Assembly (NCBI GenBank): GCA_041390305.1
Contig: JAWKQE010000023.1
Location: 1-64,000 of the forward strand
DNA: 64,000 nt
Source: JACKCR01 sp041390305
Lineage (GTDB): Bacteria; Eisenbacteria; RBG-16-71-46; CAIMUX01
Direction of reading: 5' to 3'
The notes beneath the pieces are model-generated. The model did no database searches and was not told where the DNA came from. It saw only the letters and a program-made list of their open reading frames with translations. This document shows, piece after piece, positions 37,223-45,676 of the stretch. The stretch's first letter is position 1; each line of letters opens with the position of its first letter. The position numbers and the translations under genes are program-made.

Positions 37223-38097
37223 ATGACAGAGAAGACATCCATTCCGGACTTCAAGGCCAAGTCCGCGGCCGACCAGGGCGCTCTCGGGCCCGACGGTGTA
37301 CGCCGGCTCTTCGCCGATGCGGCGCGCTTCTCGCTCGCGGACGTCACAGGCGCAGGCGGCTCCGTCATCTTCCCTCACGCGACGATCTCCGTCTGCGGAC
37401 ACCAGATCGCGGCCGCCGTCCGCGCCTGTCTCGAGTCCGGGACGGAGAAGGTGGTCGCTCTCGGCGTCGTGCATGCACTGAACGACGAACTCCACGCCGC
37501 GCGGGAGCGGATCGCCGCCGGTGGGCCGTTGGAAGGCGAGCCGACCCGGGGTGTACAAGGCCCGGGGCTCTCCGGTCGCTCCGACTGGGAACGCGAGTTC
37601 TCGCTCGACCACTCGCCTTCCTCTGGAACGAGGCGATCCGCTTGGGGATCTGCACACCGCGCGCGGGGACACCGCCGGTGCTCGTGCGTCGCTACGTGTT
37701 CCTCGCGGGCGGAAGGCCCGACACGCTGCCCGGCATCGAGGAACTGCGGGAGGAAGCGGCGGGCGCCACCCTCGTTGCAACCGCGGATCCGTTCCACCAT
37801 GGCATCGGCTACGGCGATCCGCCGGACGTGGCACGAGCGCCGGAAGCGGGCGGATTGGGACTCGCGCGAGCCGCGGTGGAGCGCGCGCTCTCGCTCCTCT
37901 CGGCCGGGGACTATGCGGCGTTCGAAGCGCACTGCGCGGCAGTCAAGAGCGACGCACGCGACACGGGTCAGGTGCTGCGGTATCTCGCCGGCCCACGGGA
38001 GGGGCGGATCCTCGACCTCGTCGCCGACGACATGACCGGGCCCTACGGAGCCCCGGCGCCGACCTGGGTCGCGGGGGCGCTCATCGCGCTCCGCTGA
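37223..38097 (+). CDS. MEMO1-like (AmmeMemoRadiSam system B-like) protein, frameshifted
   Basis: The 5' part (37223 to about 37610) encodes GSVIFPHATISVCGHQIAAA, then GTEKVVALGVVHALNDEL, resembling the PHAG...SG...A and V-x-x-L-G-x-x-H motifs of MEMO/class III extradiol-dioxygenase-like proteins. After EFSLDH the frame loses sense and the adjacent frame continues (LAFLWNEAIRLGI, RRYVFLAGGRPDTLPGIEEL, ATADPFHHGIGYGD, DLVADDMTGPYGAPAPTWVA) to the stop at 38097. One missing base near 37605-37615 explains it. Similarity to MEMO is by pattern only; function unknown. Confidence 0.6.
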
Positions 38098-38199
38098 GGC
38101 GGAACCTGTCGTCGGCTTCGCTGTCGGCACCGGTGTCGGCACCACGATTGGCACCGCATCTGGCAACGCGACTCGCTGTGCGTTCGGCGATACGTTCGA

Positions 38200-39024
38200 T
38201 CACGCGTTCGACGGGCGGCCGAGGACTCCCTCCACGGGCCGGAGGAGTCGGGCGCGCACCATACCGCCGTGGAAGAGCGCACTCTCCGTCGTCTCCATAC
38301 CGGCGTGGGCGAAGGCTGCGTCGAATCCCGGCAGACGATCGGCCTCGATCGAACAGGACGCGCGGAAGAACGTGTACATCAGCGACAGAAGCACGCGCGA
38401 GTACGCGCCGCGCATCTTCCCCGGGGCCGTCTGGAAATCCGTGTCGTGCCACACTCCGCCCTCCGCGAGGTGCGCACTCACGCGAGGGACGACGGTTCGG
38501 AGACGTTCGTCGCGAAAGAGGTCGAGGAAGAAGTGGGTGCAGACGACGTCGTATTTCGCGCCTTCGGGGATGAGGTCGACTCCGCCTTCGAGGAAGCGGA
38601 CACGCGCGAGTGCATCGGGGGCGTTGCGGCGGATCCGTTCCTCCGAACGCGACAGCATCGCGGCCGAGATGTCGAGTGCGTCCACGCGCGCACAGCTCGT
38701 TTCCTCGAGGAGCCGTTCCAGGAACCATCCACTTCCGCCGCCGATCACGAGCACATGTGCCTGCGGTTTCACGCGGTGGAGGTAATGACGCTGGGCGTCG
38801 CGGAGCGAGTTTCCGAAGACGGTCATCGCGAGCGGGTCGTAGACCGGCGCGAGTCGGTCGAAGCCACGGGCAGTGGCGCTCGCTCGTGTACTGCTGGTCC
38901 CTGCCGCGTCATGCGCCGCTCCGTCACGCCCGCTTTTGCCGAACCTCGTCCCGTTGGTTCTCGTCCTGTTGGTCCTCGGTTCGTTGGTTCTCGTCCCGTT
39001 GGTCTTCGTGTTGCCGGTCTTCAT
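38200..39024 (-). CDS. Class I SAM-dependent methyltransferase
   Basis: A 274-residue protein with the Rossmann methyltransferase fold: motif I HVLVIGGGSGWFLERLLE, acidic residue in ARVDALDISAAML, then YDVVCTHFFLDLFRDERL and HLAEGGVWHDTDF. It overlaps the upstream UbiA-like gene by ATGA, so the two are translationally coupled and may act on the same lipid or quinone-like substrate; that is inference. The first 30 residues (NGTRTNEPRTNRTRTNGTR) come from a short tandem DNA repeat and may precede the true functional start. Confidence 0.83.
   Translation of the reverse strand: MKTGNTKTNGTRTNEPRTNRTRTNGTRFGKSGRDGAAHDAAGTSSTRASATARGFDRLAPVYDPLAMTVFGNSLRDAQRHYLHRVKPQAHVLVIGGGSGWFLERLLEETSCARVDALDISAAMLSRSEERIRRNAPDALARVRFLEGGVDLIPEGAKYDVVCTHFFLDLFRDERLRTVVPRVSAHLAEGGVWHDTDFQTAPGKMRGAYSRVLLSLMYTFFRASCSIEADRLPGFDAAFAHAGMETTESALFHGGMVRARLLRPVEGVLGRPSNA
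38925..39024. repeat. Short tandem repeat in the methyltransferase 5' end
   Basis: On the plus strand, CGTTGGTTCTCGTCC-type units of about 15 bp recur five to six times with small changes, encoding alternating Asn/Arg/Thr residues of the methyltransferase N-terminus. The array has grown in multiples of three, keeping the frame. Confidence 0.65.
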
Positions 39025-40058
39025 CCGATTGCTCCGAGCAGGCGCACCCAGATCGGATAGAGCGCGGGGAGGAGGAACGCGCCGTCTCCCCAGGCCCGGT
39101 AACGCTCACTCTGCGCAAACGCCTTCGGCCAGAGGAGCAGCGCGGCGAGGATCGCCGTCATCGGGAAGTAGGTGATCTGGAGCGCGATGGAGGAGGCATG
39201 GGACGTCGGGTCTCCAGCCGCGCCACCCGCACCGGCGGCGCCACCCGCGCCCGCAACGCCTGATGCGCCGGCAGAGGAGAGGATCAGGAAGACGCCGAGT
39301 GCGGAGACGACGACGAGAAGCGCGGCCGCGATCCGTCGCGCCGACTCCTTGCCGACCGCGCGCACGAACGAGGTGTGGCCGTCGGCCTGGTCGATCTCGA
39401 GCTCGAAGAGGGAGAACTCGAGGAGGTTCACGACCGCGAGAAGGAAGAACTGACCGAACGCGATCCAGACGAACGGCGCCCCAACGTGGCCCGAGGCGAG
39501 CCAGGGGAGGCCCCAGATCCCGACGCAGTAGACGGTCGCAACTCCGAGCTCCTTGACGAGCCAGGGGGACGTGCGACTTCCGACCGTCCGCACGACGAGG
39601 AAGTGGAGGGCCGCGATGGCACCCATCACGAGCCCGAACACGAATCCGAGCCGCCCGAGGGAGAAGGCCGCGAGGGAGACGGCGAGGGTCGCTCCGATTG
39701 CGGTTCCGACGAGCAGCGAACGGAAGTGTCGATGATGGAAGCGATGACGTGGCGTGCTCGCGTCCGGCCCGAGCCGGTGCGCGTCGAGGAGATGGTCCCA
39801 CGTGTACACCACCCAGACGGAGAGCGGCAGGATGAGATACCAGCCTCGTGGCATGGGCACGTCGAGGAAGGAAGCCGCGAGGATGCCGCCGGCGAGGGCT
39901 CCGAGCGCGACGTCGACACTGAGAAGGCGGAGCTGCGCGTAGCTCACGGAGTTCGCTCTCGTGGACGAGGAGTCTGTCCTCGTCGACAATACGGTGTGTC
40001 GCTTCGGCCCGGCGCGGCCTGCACGCAATGCGTCTCCTTGGGAATCCGTTCCTCGCAC
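39021..40058 (-). CDS. UbiA-like prenyltransferase family membrane protein
   Basis: A 345-residue multi-pass membrane protein (about eight hydrophobic segments). The first acidic motif is in VWVVYTWDHLLDAHRL, resembling the D-x-x-x-D site of UbiA-type prenyltransferases. The second, less clear, is around FELEIDQADGHTSFVRAVG. KELGVATVYCVGIWGLPWLA is typical of UbiA-like proteins annotated without a substrate. A Gly/Ala-rich loop (GASGVAGAGGAAGAGGAAG) separates the last helices. The N-terminal 37 residues are doubtful; a GTG at 39947 just before SYAQLRLLSVDVALG is a plausible alternative start. Coupled to the methyltransferase gene. Confidence 0.7.
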   Translation of the reverse strand: MRGTDSQGDALRAGRAGPKRHTVLSTRTDSSSTRANSVSYAQLRLLSVDVALGALAGGILAASFLDVPMPRGWYLILPLSVWVVYTWDHLLDAHRLGPDASTPRHRFHHRHFRSLLVGTAIGATLAVSLAAFSLGRLGFVFGLVMGAIAALHFLVVRTVGSRTSPWLVKELGVATVYCVGIWGLPWLASGHVGAPFVWIAFGQFFLLAVVNLLEFSLFELEIDQADGHTSFVRAVGKESARRIAAALLVVVSALGVFLILSSAGASGVAGAGGAAGAGGAAGDPTSHASSIALQITYFPMTAILAALLLWPKAFAQSERYRAWGDGAFLLPALYPIWVRLLGAIG

Positions 40059-40090
40059 AGTGCTGGGACTCTACAACGCGCTACGTCGCT

Positions 40091-40198
40091 GCGTCCAAGG
40101 GGCACATCCAACGGTGCGTTCGGGGCCACATCCAACGTCGAATCCAAGGGGCACATCCAACGGTGCGTCCGGGGCCATGTCCAGCGTCGAATCCGAGG
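40091..40198. repeat. CATCCAACG-family array 1 (about 49-bp period)
   Basis: Two tandem units of about 49 bp, each with GGCACATCCAACGGTGCG and CACATCCAACGTCGAATCC (second unit degenerate: CATGTCCAGCGTCG). It lies between the UbiA-like gene and the beta-propeller gene and shares the half-site CATCCAACG with the arrays at 44.7, 52.1, 53.7 and 59.0 kb. Confidence 0.85.
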
Positions 40199-40373
40199 TC
40201 ACGCCTACCGGGCGACCTCCGGCCCCCGGGGTGGGCCGGGAGCGGCCCATCTGCTACTCTCTTGGGGCACAAGTCGAACCCATGCGCGCGTCCAACTGGG
40301 GCGCAGAGGCCCGTGAGGCCCGTCCGCCGGGCGCGCATTCCTGCCCACCCTCGCTCAGGGAGACTCCCCACTC

Positions 40374-42872
40374 ATGAGACCTACCCTGCTCATCGCAGCT
40401 GTTTCGCTCGCCTTCTCGCCACCGGTCACCGCCATGGCGCAACTCGCGGAGCCCGCGTCCTCCACCCGGGACTACCTCGAGCAGATGGAGCGTCACTTCC
40501 AGGAGACGCTGCCCGACTTCCGTCCCGAGACCGTGAAGGGGACGGGGTTCAAACAGTTCCAGCGGATCAAGTGGCTCGTCGAGCCGAGACTGGGAGATGG
40601 CGACGATCTCATCCCGGGCGCGCGCTGGGATGCCTGGGAAGTGCTGCGGGACATGGAGGAGAACCAGAACCGCGCGAACGTACCGACCTGGTTCAACCTC
40701 GGGCCGACGAACGTGGCCGGCCGGACGCTCGCGATCGAAGTCCGCCCGGACGACTCCAACACCGTCTTCACCGGAACGGCGAGCGGCGGGCTCTGGAAGT
40801 CTGTCGACCGTGGCGCGACCTGGACCCCGATGACCGATCTCCTTCCGTCTCTCGCCGTCGGCGCGATCGAGATCGACGCGGACAATCCGGACCACATGTG
40901 GATCGGCACCGGTGAAGGCTGGGGCGGCGACTTCGTCCACGGTATCGGTGTTCTCGAATCGTGGGACGGCGGCGTCGAGTGGGGCTATACCGGCATGCGC
41001 TACGACGTGGCCGAGGGCCGCGACATCTTCGAGCTCGAGTACAACGAAGCCACCGGGACGCTTCTCTGCGGGGCCGACAACGGACTCTTCCGCTCGACCG
41101 ACAACGGGCAGACGTGGACCGAGCCGATGGAACTCGGGCAGTGGAAGGACGTGGAACTCAAGGCGGGCAGCACGGACACGTACTTCGCGTGCGCGCACGG
41201 TTTCGCCGACGCAGGCGTCTACCGTTCGACCGATGACGGTGTCACCTGGACGAAGCTGGGCGGCGGACTTCCGGTCGACGGAATCGCGAACTGCCGTCTC
41301 GCCGTCACGAAGGCCGATCCCGAGGTGATCTACTGGTCCGTGATCCGTGGATCCAACAAGGAGATCCACCGCTCCACCGACGGCGGCGATACCTGGACAC
41401 TTCGTTCCACCCAGGATGCGACCCAGGGCTGGTACAATCTCGGGCTCGTCGTGAGTCCCACCGATCCGGACTACGTCTTCAGCAACGGCGTGCGTTGCTA
41501 CCGCTCGCTCGACGGCGGCACGAGCTGGACGCAGTGGGCCGGCAACGTCCACGTCGACCATCACGCTACCGCGATCGACCCGTCCGACGACAACGCGATC
41601 TGGCTCGGAAGCGACGGTGGCTGCTTCCTCTCGACGAACGGCGGGACGAGCTTCTTCTCGCGGAACGCGGGCCTCGTCACGCTCCAGCTCTACGCCATCA
41701 ACCACGGATACTCCGACCTCAACTTCGCCGCCGGCGGCACGCAGGACAACGGCACCTGGCGCTACACGGGAACGTCGTCCTTCGGCTCGATCCTGGGCGG
41801 CGACGGCTTCGAGTGCGAAGTCGGAAGGACGAGTTCGAGCATCGTCTGGGCGGAGATCTACTACGGGGAGCACTACCGGAGCACGAACGGCGGCTCCGGA
41901 ATGGCCTGGGCCAACACCGGCATCACCGAGACCGGCCCCTGGCAGACCCCGACCCACATGGACTACGGCGACGACAACACGCTCTGGACCGGCCACAACA
42001 GCATGATCTTCAAGACGACGACCGGTGGGAACCCCTGGTACGCGACGTCGATCGACAACGGGCTGGGCGGGGGACGCGCCATCGCGCAGAGCTGGGGAGA
42101 GCAGGACTATCTCGCGGCCTGCGGCGGCACGCGCATCTTCGTCTCGAGCGACCACGGAGAGACCTTCACCCAGGTCGCGAACCCATCGACCGCGAACACG
42201 ATCTCGGACATCGCCATTCACCCGACCGATCCGAACGTGATGTTCGTCACCGCGGACACCTACAGCTCTTCCGTCGGCAAGGTGCACAAGACGACAGACG
42301 GCGGTGCCACCTGGGTCGACTACACGCACAACCTGCCGGGCGAACCCTGCAACACGATCATCTTCCGGCACGACAATCCGGACTGGGTGTTCGTGGGAAC
42401 GGATCTCGGCGTCTATGCGAGCTTCAACGGAGGGGACGTCTGGGTGCCGTTCAACGTCGGCCTCCCGCACGTCGTCTGCACGGACCTGCGCTGGCACCCG
42501 GATGGCTACCTCCGGGTCGGCACGTACGGCCGTGGGCTCTGGGAAGTCGATCTCGCCACGGTCGAACCGAGTGACGTGGACGGCGCGGCCGCTCCGGAAG
42601 TCGTCCAGCCGCTCACCATGCGGATCAACGGCAACCCGGCCACGGACGGCGCCACGACCACGGTCCGCTTCGGTCTCCGCCAGGCCGGCCACGTCGATCT
42701 CGGCCTCTACGATGCGAGCGGCCGTCGGGTTCGCGAGATCTGGAGCGGTGACCACGACGCACGGGTCGACTTCGTTCCGGTGGAGACCAGTGACCTCGCC
42801 GCCGGAATCTACTTCGTGCGGATGGATGCGAACGGACACACCGCGTCCGAGAAGCTCGTGATCGAGCGGTAA
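40374..42872 (+). CDS. Secreted VPS10/BNR-type beta-propeller protein with FlgD-like C-terminal domain
   Basis: An 832-residue exported protein with signal peptide (LLIAAVSLAFSPPVTAMA). Residues about 95-740 are long propeller domains with repeated Asp boxes (KSVDRGATWTPM, RSTDNGQTWTEP, RSTDDGVTWTKL, RSTDGGDTWTLR, KTTDGGATWVDY), the pattern of xyloglucanase/VPS10-like ten-bladed propellers. The last 80 residues are a FlgD-like sorting domain (HVDLGLYDASGRRVREIW, AAGIYFVRMDANG). No catalytic acid pair can be named with confidence, so hydrolase activity is not claimed. GGGAGA precedes the ATG. Confidence 0.87.
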   Translation: MRPTLLIAAVSLAFSPPVTAMAQLAEPASSTRDYLEQMERHFQETLPDFRPETVKGTGFKQFQRIKWLVEPRLGDGDDLIPGARWDAWEVLRDMEENQNRANVPTWFNLGPTNVAGRTLAIEVRPDDSNTVFTGTASGGLWKSVDRGATWTPMTDLLPSLAVGAIEIDADNPDHMWIGTGEGWGGDFVHGIGVLESWDGGVEWGYTGMRYDVAEGRDIFELEYNEATGTLLCGADNGLFRSTDNGQTWTEPMELGQWKDVELKAGSTDTYFACAHGFADAGVYRSTDDGVTWTKLGGGLPVDGIANCRLAVTKADPEVIYWSVIRGSNKEIHRSTDGGDTWTLRSTQDATQGWYNLGLVVSPTDPDYVFSNGVRCYRSLDGGTSWTQWAGNVHVDHHATAIDPSDDNAIWLGSDGGCFLSTNGGTSFFSRNAGLVTLQLYAINHGYSDLNFAAGGTQDNGTWRYTGTSSFGSILGGDGFECEVGRTSSSIVWAEIYYGEHYRSTNGGSGMAWANTGITETGPWQTPTHMDYGDDNTLWTGHNSMIFKTTTGGNPWYATSIDNGLGGGRAIAQSWGEQDYLAACGGTRIFVSSDHGETFTQVANPSTANTISDIAIHPTDPNVMFVTADTYSSSVGKVHKTTDGGATWVDYTHNLPGEPCNTIIFRHDNPDWVFVGTDLGVYASFNGGDVWVPFNVGLPHVVCTDLRWHPDGYLRVGTYGRGLWEVDLATVEPSDVDGAAAPEVVQPLTMRINGNPATDGATTTVRFGLRQAGHVDLGLYDASGRRVREIWSGDHDARVDFVPVETSDLAAGIYFVRMDANGHTASEKLVIER

Positions 42873-42986
42873 GCCGGAGCGCTGAGTCGAGCTGACGCGA
42901 GCCGAAGCGAACGGCGGCGCGTCGATACGAACAGCGCCCAAGCATCCGGCGGACCTCTCGGAATCGCTCGGTGCCTAGAAACGAGA

Positions 42987-43014
42987 AGAGCCCGGGGCGA
43001 TGGCTCCGGGCTCT
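42987..43014. terminator. Bidirectional terminator hairpin
   Basis: AGAGCCCGG pairs perfectly with CCGGGCTCT (9 bp, 10-base loop). It lies between convergent genes (stops at 42872 and 43145). On the minus strand the stem is followed by T-rich TCTCGTTTC, making it the better-supported direction. Confidence 0.65.
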
Positions 43015-43144
43015 CTCCATGCGTAGAATGTCGTCGTCGAATGTCGTCGTCGGCGGTTCGTCGTCGGATGTTCGTCATCGGCGCACGGTGCCTTGGACGT
43101 CGGCGCGGGGAGATCCCCGCACCGTTCCGCTCTCGACGTTTCCT

Positions 43145-44398
43145 CTACTTCTCCGCGGCCTTCCCCGGACGGTGCGTGAGCCGGGTCGCGCCTTCGAGGC
43201 GCGGGTGGCCGTCGCGGAGGTCCGCGGTCCGGATGCCCTTGCCGCCGTTCATCGCGTCCATGTAGCGGAGCGTCTCGAACACGCCGTGGATCGCGGCGTC
43301 GACGTCCTTCGTATGGCCGGACTCGGAGATCGTGTGCATGTTCCGGATCGGGAAACCGATGGAAGCGCAGGCCGAGTCGATGGCGGCGAGCACCGCCGCC
43401 ATGGCGTCGGTACCGGTGTCGCGACCCGCGAGCTCGTGCTGGACCGGGATGTCCTTCTCCGTCGAGACGGTCGTGATGATGCCGTTGAGCGAGGCGCTCG
43501 TCACCGCGCCGTGGGTGAGCGTGAAGCCCTTGCCCATCTCGACCGGCTCGTAGCGACGATCCTCGATCCCCGGCGCCGCGACGAAGTCGTGGGCCACGTC
43601 GACCGCGATCGTGACATCCGGACGGAACTGCTCGGCCAGAACCCGGCTCCCGAACCGTCCGATCTCCTCGTGCGAGGCAAGCGCGCCCAGGTAACGGACG
43701 TTCTTCAGCCCTCCCGCTTCCGCGACGAGCCGCGCGACTTCGGTGACGACGAAGCAGCCGAGCCCGTTGTCGAGGTAGGCGCCCGAGAACGTATCGGGCG
43801 AGAACCCACGCTGGATCGGTCGGTCGTAGATGATCGGATCACCCGGACGGATGCCGAGCTCCTCGATCTGCGACTTCTTGTTCTCGCCGTGGATCAGGAG
43901 CTCCAGATAGAGCTGCTCCGGCTTGATCCCCTTGCCACCCGTGCGGAGCGCGGGATCGGCGAAGTGGATCGCGCCCAGCGCTTCGATCGTGCCGCCCTCG
44001 ATCGTCCTCCAGCTGCCCGGCTTCGCCGGATCCTCGCTGAAGAGACGCACCTTGTGGCCGATCAGAGTCGTCGGCAGCATCGAGTCACTGTTGACCCAGA
44101 TCTTCCCGTCCTCGCTGATGCTCCGGACCTGCATGCGGATCTTGTCCGCGTGTCCGATCACCATGACGGAGAACGCGTCTTTGTCGTCCGGGGCCGTGTC
44201 GATGACGATGCCGGCGTTCCCCTTGAACGTATGGACGGCCCACCCGTCCGGAGCGAAGGAGCGCACGTGGGGCTCGACCACGCCGCGGGTCATGGCGGCT
44301 TCCAGGCCGATCGGGCTCGGCGCGGCGAGGATCCGTCGCATGAGCTCAAAGCGCTCCTCGGACATCGTCTGATTCCAGGGCTTGTTGGAGTCGGTCAC
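43145..44398 (-). CDS. M42 family metallopeptidase
   Basis: A 417-residue cytoplasmic dinuclear-zinc aminopeptidase-like protein (glutamyl aminopeptidase/endoglucanase-M family). Metal ligands and catalytic acids are all in place: His83 in VIGHADKI, bridging Asp210 in SGAYLDNGLG, Glu244/Glu245 in ASHEEIGRFGS, Asp267 in VDVAHD, and the last His in SESGHTKDVD. The segment GDPIIYDRP precedes the bridging Asp as in M42 members. Length is slightly above the usual 350 residues because of insertions around 120-160. Substrate would be peptides with free N-termini. Confidence 0.9.
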   Translation of the reverse strand: MTDSNKPWNQTMSEERFELMRRILAAPSPIGLEAAMTRGVVEPHVRSFAPDGWAVHTFKGNAGIVIDTAPDDKDAFSVMVIGHADKIRMQVRSISEDGKIWVNSDSMLPTTLIGHKVRLFSEDPAKPGSWRTIEGGTIEALGAIHFADPALRTGGKGIKPEQLYLELLIHGENKKSQIEELGIRPGDPIIYDRPIQRGFSPDTFSGAYLDNGLGCFVVTEVARLVAEAGGLKNVRYLGALASHEEIGRFGSRVLAEQFRPDVTIAVDVAHDFVAAPGIEDRRYEPVEMGKGFTLTHGAVTSASLNGIITTVSTEKDIPVQHELAGRDTGTDAMAAVLAAIDSACASIGFPIRNMHTISESGHTKDVDAAIHGVFETLRYMDAMNGGKGIRTADLRDGHPRLEGATRLTHRPGKAAEK

Positions 44399-45122
44399 GC
44401 GGTCATTCCTTTCCTAACGATGCGGACGGCCGGCGGAAGGGGGGAGTGGGCCGCTCCGTCCGAGTGTCACTACAGAACGAGGAGAATAGCACGACCGGAA
44501 GGCCCAGGGGACGGGCGGATCCAGGGCGGTTTTGGGGCGGTTTTGGGGTGGTTCCGGCGCGGGCCCCGGGCCAATCCGGGCGGGTGGGCTCCCGGGGACG
44601 GCCGTGGTGACGGCGGGCCTGCGGGGGCGGCGGCGAGGCGCGCTCCTGGGTGCCAGTCCGGGGCCGCGGCGGACATCCAACGTGGATGTGGATCCGGGGT
44701 GGCGGTGCACATCCAACGCGGGCGTGGATCCGGGGCCGCGGCGCACATCCAACGTGGATGTGGATCCGGGACCGCGGTGCACATCCAATGCAGATGCGGA
44801 TCCGGTGCCCGTGCACATCCAACGCGGCCGCCGGGCCCGTGCCGCTCGCACATCCAACGCGGATGAGTACCTGGCGCCGAGTACACATCCAACGACGTTG
44901 CACATCCAGGGCAGATGCGCGCGTCCAGTAGCGACGAACATGCAGCTCGACCGAAGAAGTAATCGGGATCTCCATTGTCGTCCCACCGAGCAGTCAGTAG
45001 TATCAGCCGCGCCGCATTGGAACCCGCTTCTTCTCGGCCTCGGGGGCAGAATGACTTCTACAGATGGCCTTCACTCACCTCATCGTGCGTACCCTTCTCC
45101 GTTCTCGTGGACACTCTCTTGG
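44399..45122. other. Intergenic region dominated by repeat array 2
   Basis: A 724-bp region between divergent genes. 44520-44660 is G-rich low-complexity sequence (repeated GGCGGTTTTGGGG and GGGCCCCGG types), 44672-44920 is the CATCCAACG array, and 44930-45122 has no recognised feature apart from being upstream of the gene at 45123. Arg/His/Pro-rich open frames across it are translations of the repeats. Confidence 0.6.
44672..44920. repeat. CATCCAACG-family array 2 (36-bp period)
   Basis: Eight copies of CATCCAACG-like cores start at 44674, 44710, 44746, 44782, 44816, 44851, 44886 and 44903. The first four are exactly 36 bp apart. The best copies read CATCCAACGTGGATG, a near-perfect palindrome, followed by TGGATCCGGGG-type sequence. 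The regular spacing superficially resembles CRISPR, but the intervening bases are themselves related, so these are tandem units rather than spacers. Confidence 0.9.
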
Positions 45123-45566
45123 ATGAAAGGCACGCGGTACCGGGGCCTGATCGGCATCGGCATGGCGCTGGCGCTGGTCTTGGGCCAATGGACGCCGGCG
45201 TGGTCCAATCCGGAGGTTGCGAATCCGGCGACTACCGCAACGCCCGCAGAGCCGGGACCGGCTCCCTCACAGCTCGCTGGCGCGGAACCGGGCGTTCCCT
45301 CACAGCTCGCTGGCGCGGAACCGGGCGTTCCCTCACAACTCGCCGACGCGGGGCCGGTCGCCGTCTCACGGCTCGCCGACTCGGTCGAGTCGGACAAGCC
45401 CGCTGAGTCTGTGACGAAGTCCGGGTCGTCGAAGAAGTGGTGGCTCGTGGGCGGTGCCCTCGCCGCGGTCGGCATCGTGGTCGCAATCGTCTCGGGCGGC
45501 GATGACGACGGTGATGCCCCGGAAGACCTGCCGGCTCCGCCGAACTTTCCCGACCAAGAGGGCTAG
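45123..45566 (+). CDS. Small exported protein with C-terminal membrane anchor
   Basis: A 147-residue protein. A signal peptide (GLIGIGMALALVLGQWTPAW) is followed by a Pro/Ala-rich region containing a 33-bp DNA repeat (peptide PSQLAGAEPGV repeated), then a membrane segment (KKWWLVGGALAAVGIVVAIV) and an acidic tail (SGGDDDGDAPEDLPAPPNFP). The KKWW-hydrophobic-GG-DDD tail resembles small envelope proteins common in this kind of genome; function unknown. It sits just upstream of the 1,425-aa secreted protein and could be cotranscribed with it. Confidence 0.6.
   Translation: MKGTRYRGLIGIGMALALVLGQWTPAWSNPEVANPATTATPAEPGPAPSQLAGAEPGVPSQLAGAEPGVPSQLADAGPVAVSRLADSVESDKPAESVTKSGSSKKWWLVGGALAAVGIVVAIVSGGDDDGDAPEDLPAPPNFPDQEG
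45264..45350. repeat. 33-bp in-frame direct repeat
   Basis: Copies at 45264-45296 and 45297-45329 are identical, and a third degenerate copy follows. The unit is a multiple of three and encodes PSQLAGAEPGV. Such identity suggests recent expansion. Confidence 0.88.
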
Positions 45567-45676
45567 CGGCCGGCGGGTGCTGACGACGACCGACCGACAC
45601 GAGCGACCACGACGACGGAACACGACCGGCCACGAGTCCCGATCACGCCAATCAGCCGCGAAGGGGTGTCATCCTG

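Noticed and set aside
40254..42941. 895-codon minus-strand frame
   Set aside because: Antisense to the beta-propeller gene, with Val/Arg/Asp-rich pseudo-repeats that mirror the Asp boxes of the real gene.
44672..44920. CRISPR-like array with 36-bp period
   Set aside because: The conserved part is only about 15 bp, the intervening bases are related between units rather than unique spacers, and no cas genes are in the window.
44403..44986. Open frames with repeated D-V-H/W-M-C and H-P-R-W-M-C peptides
   Set aside because: Several frames on both strands are open at once because the 36-bp unit lacks stops; they are translations of the repeat.
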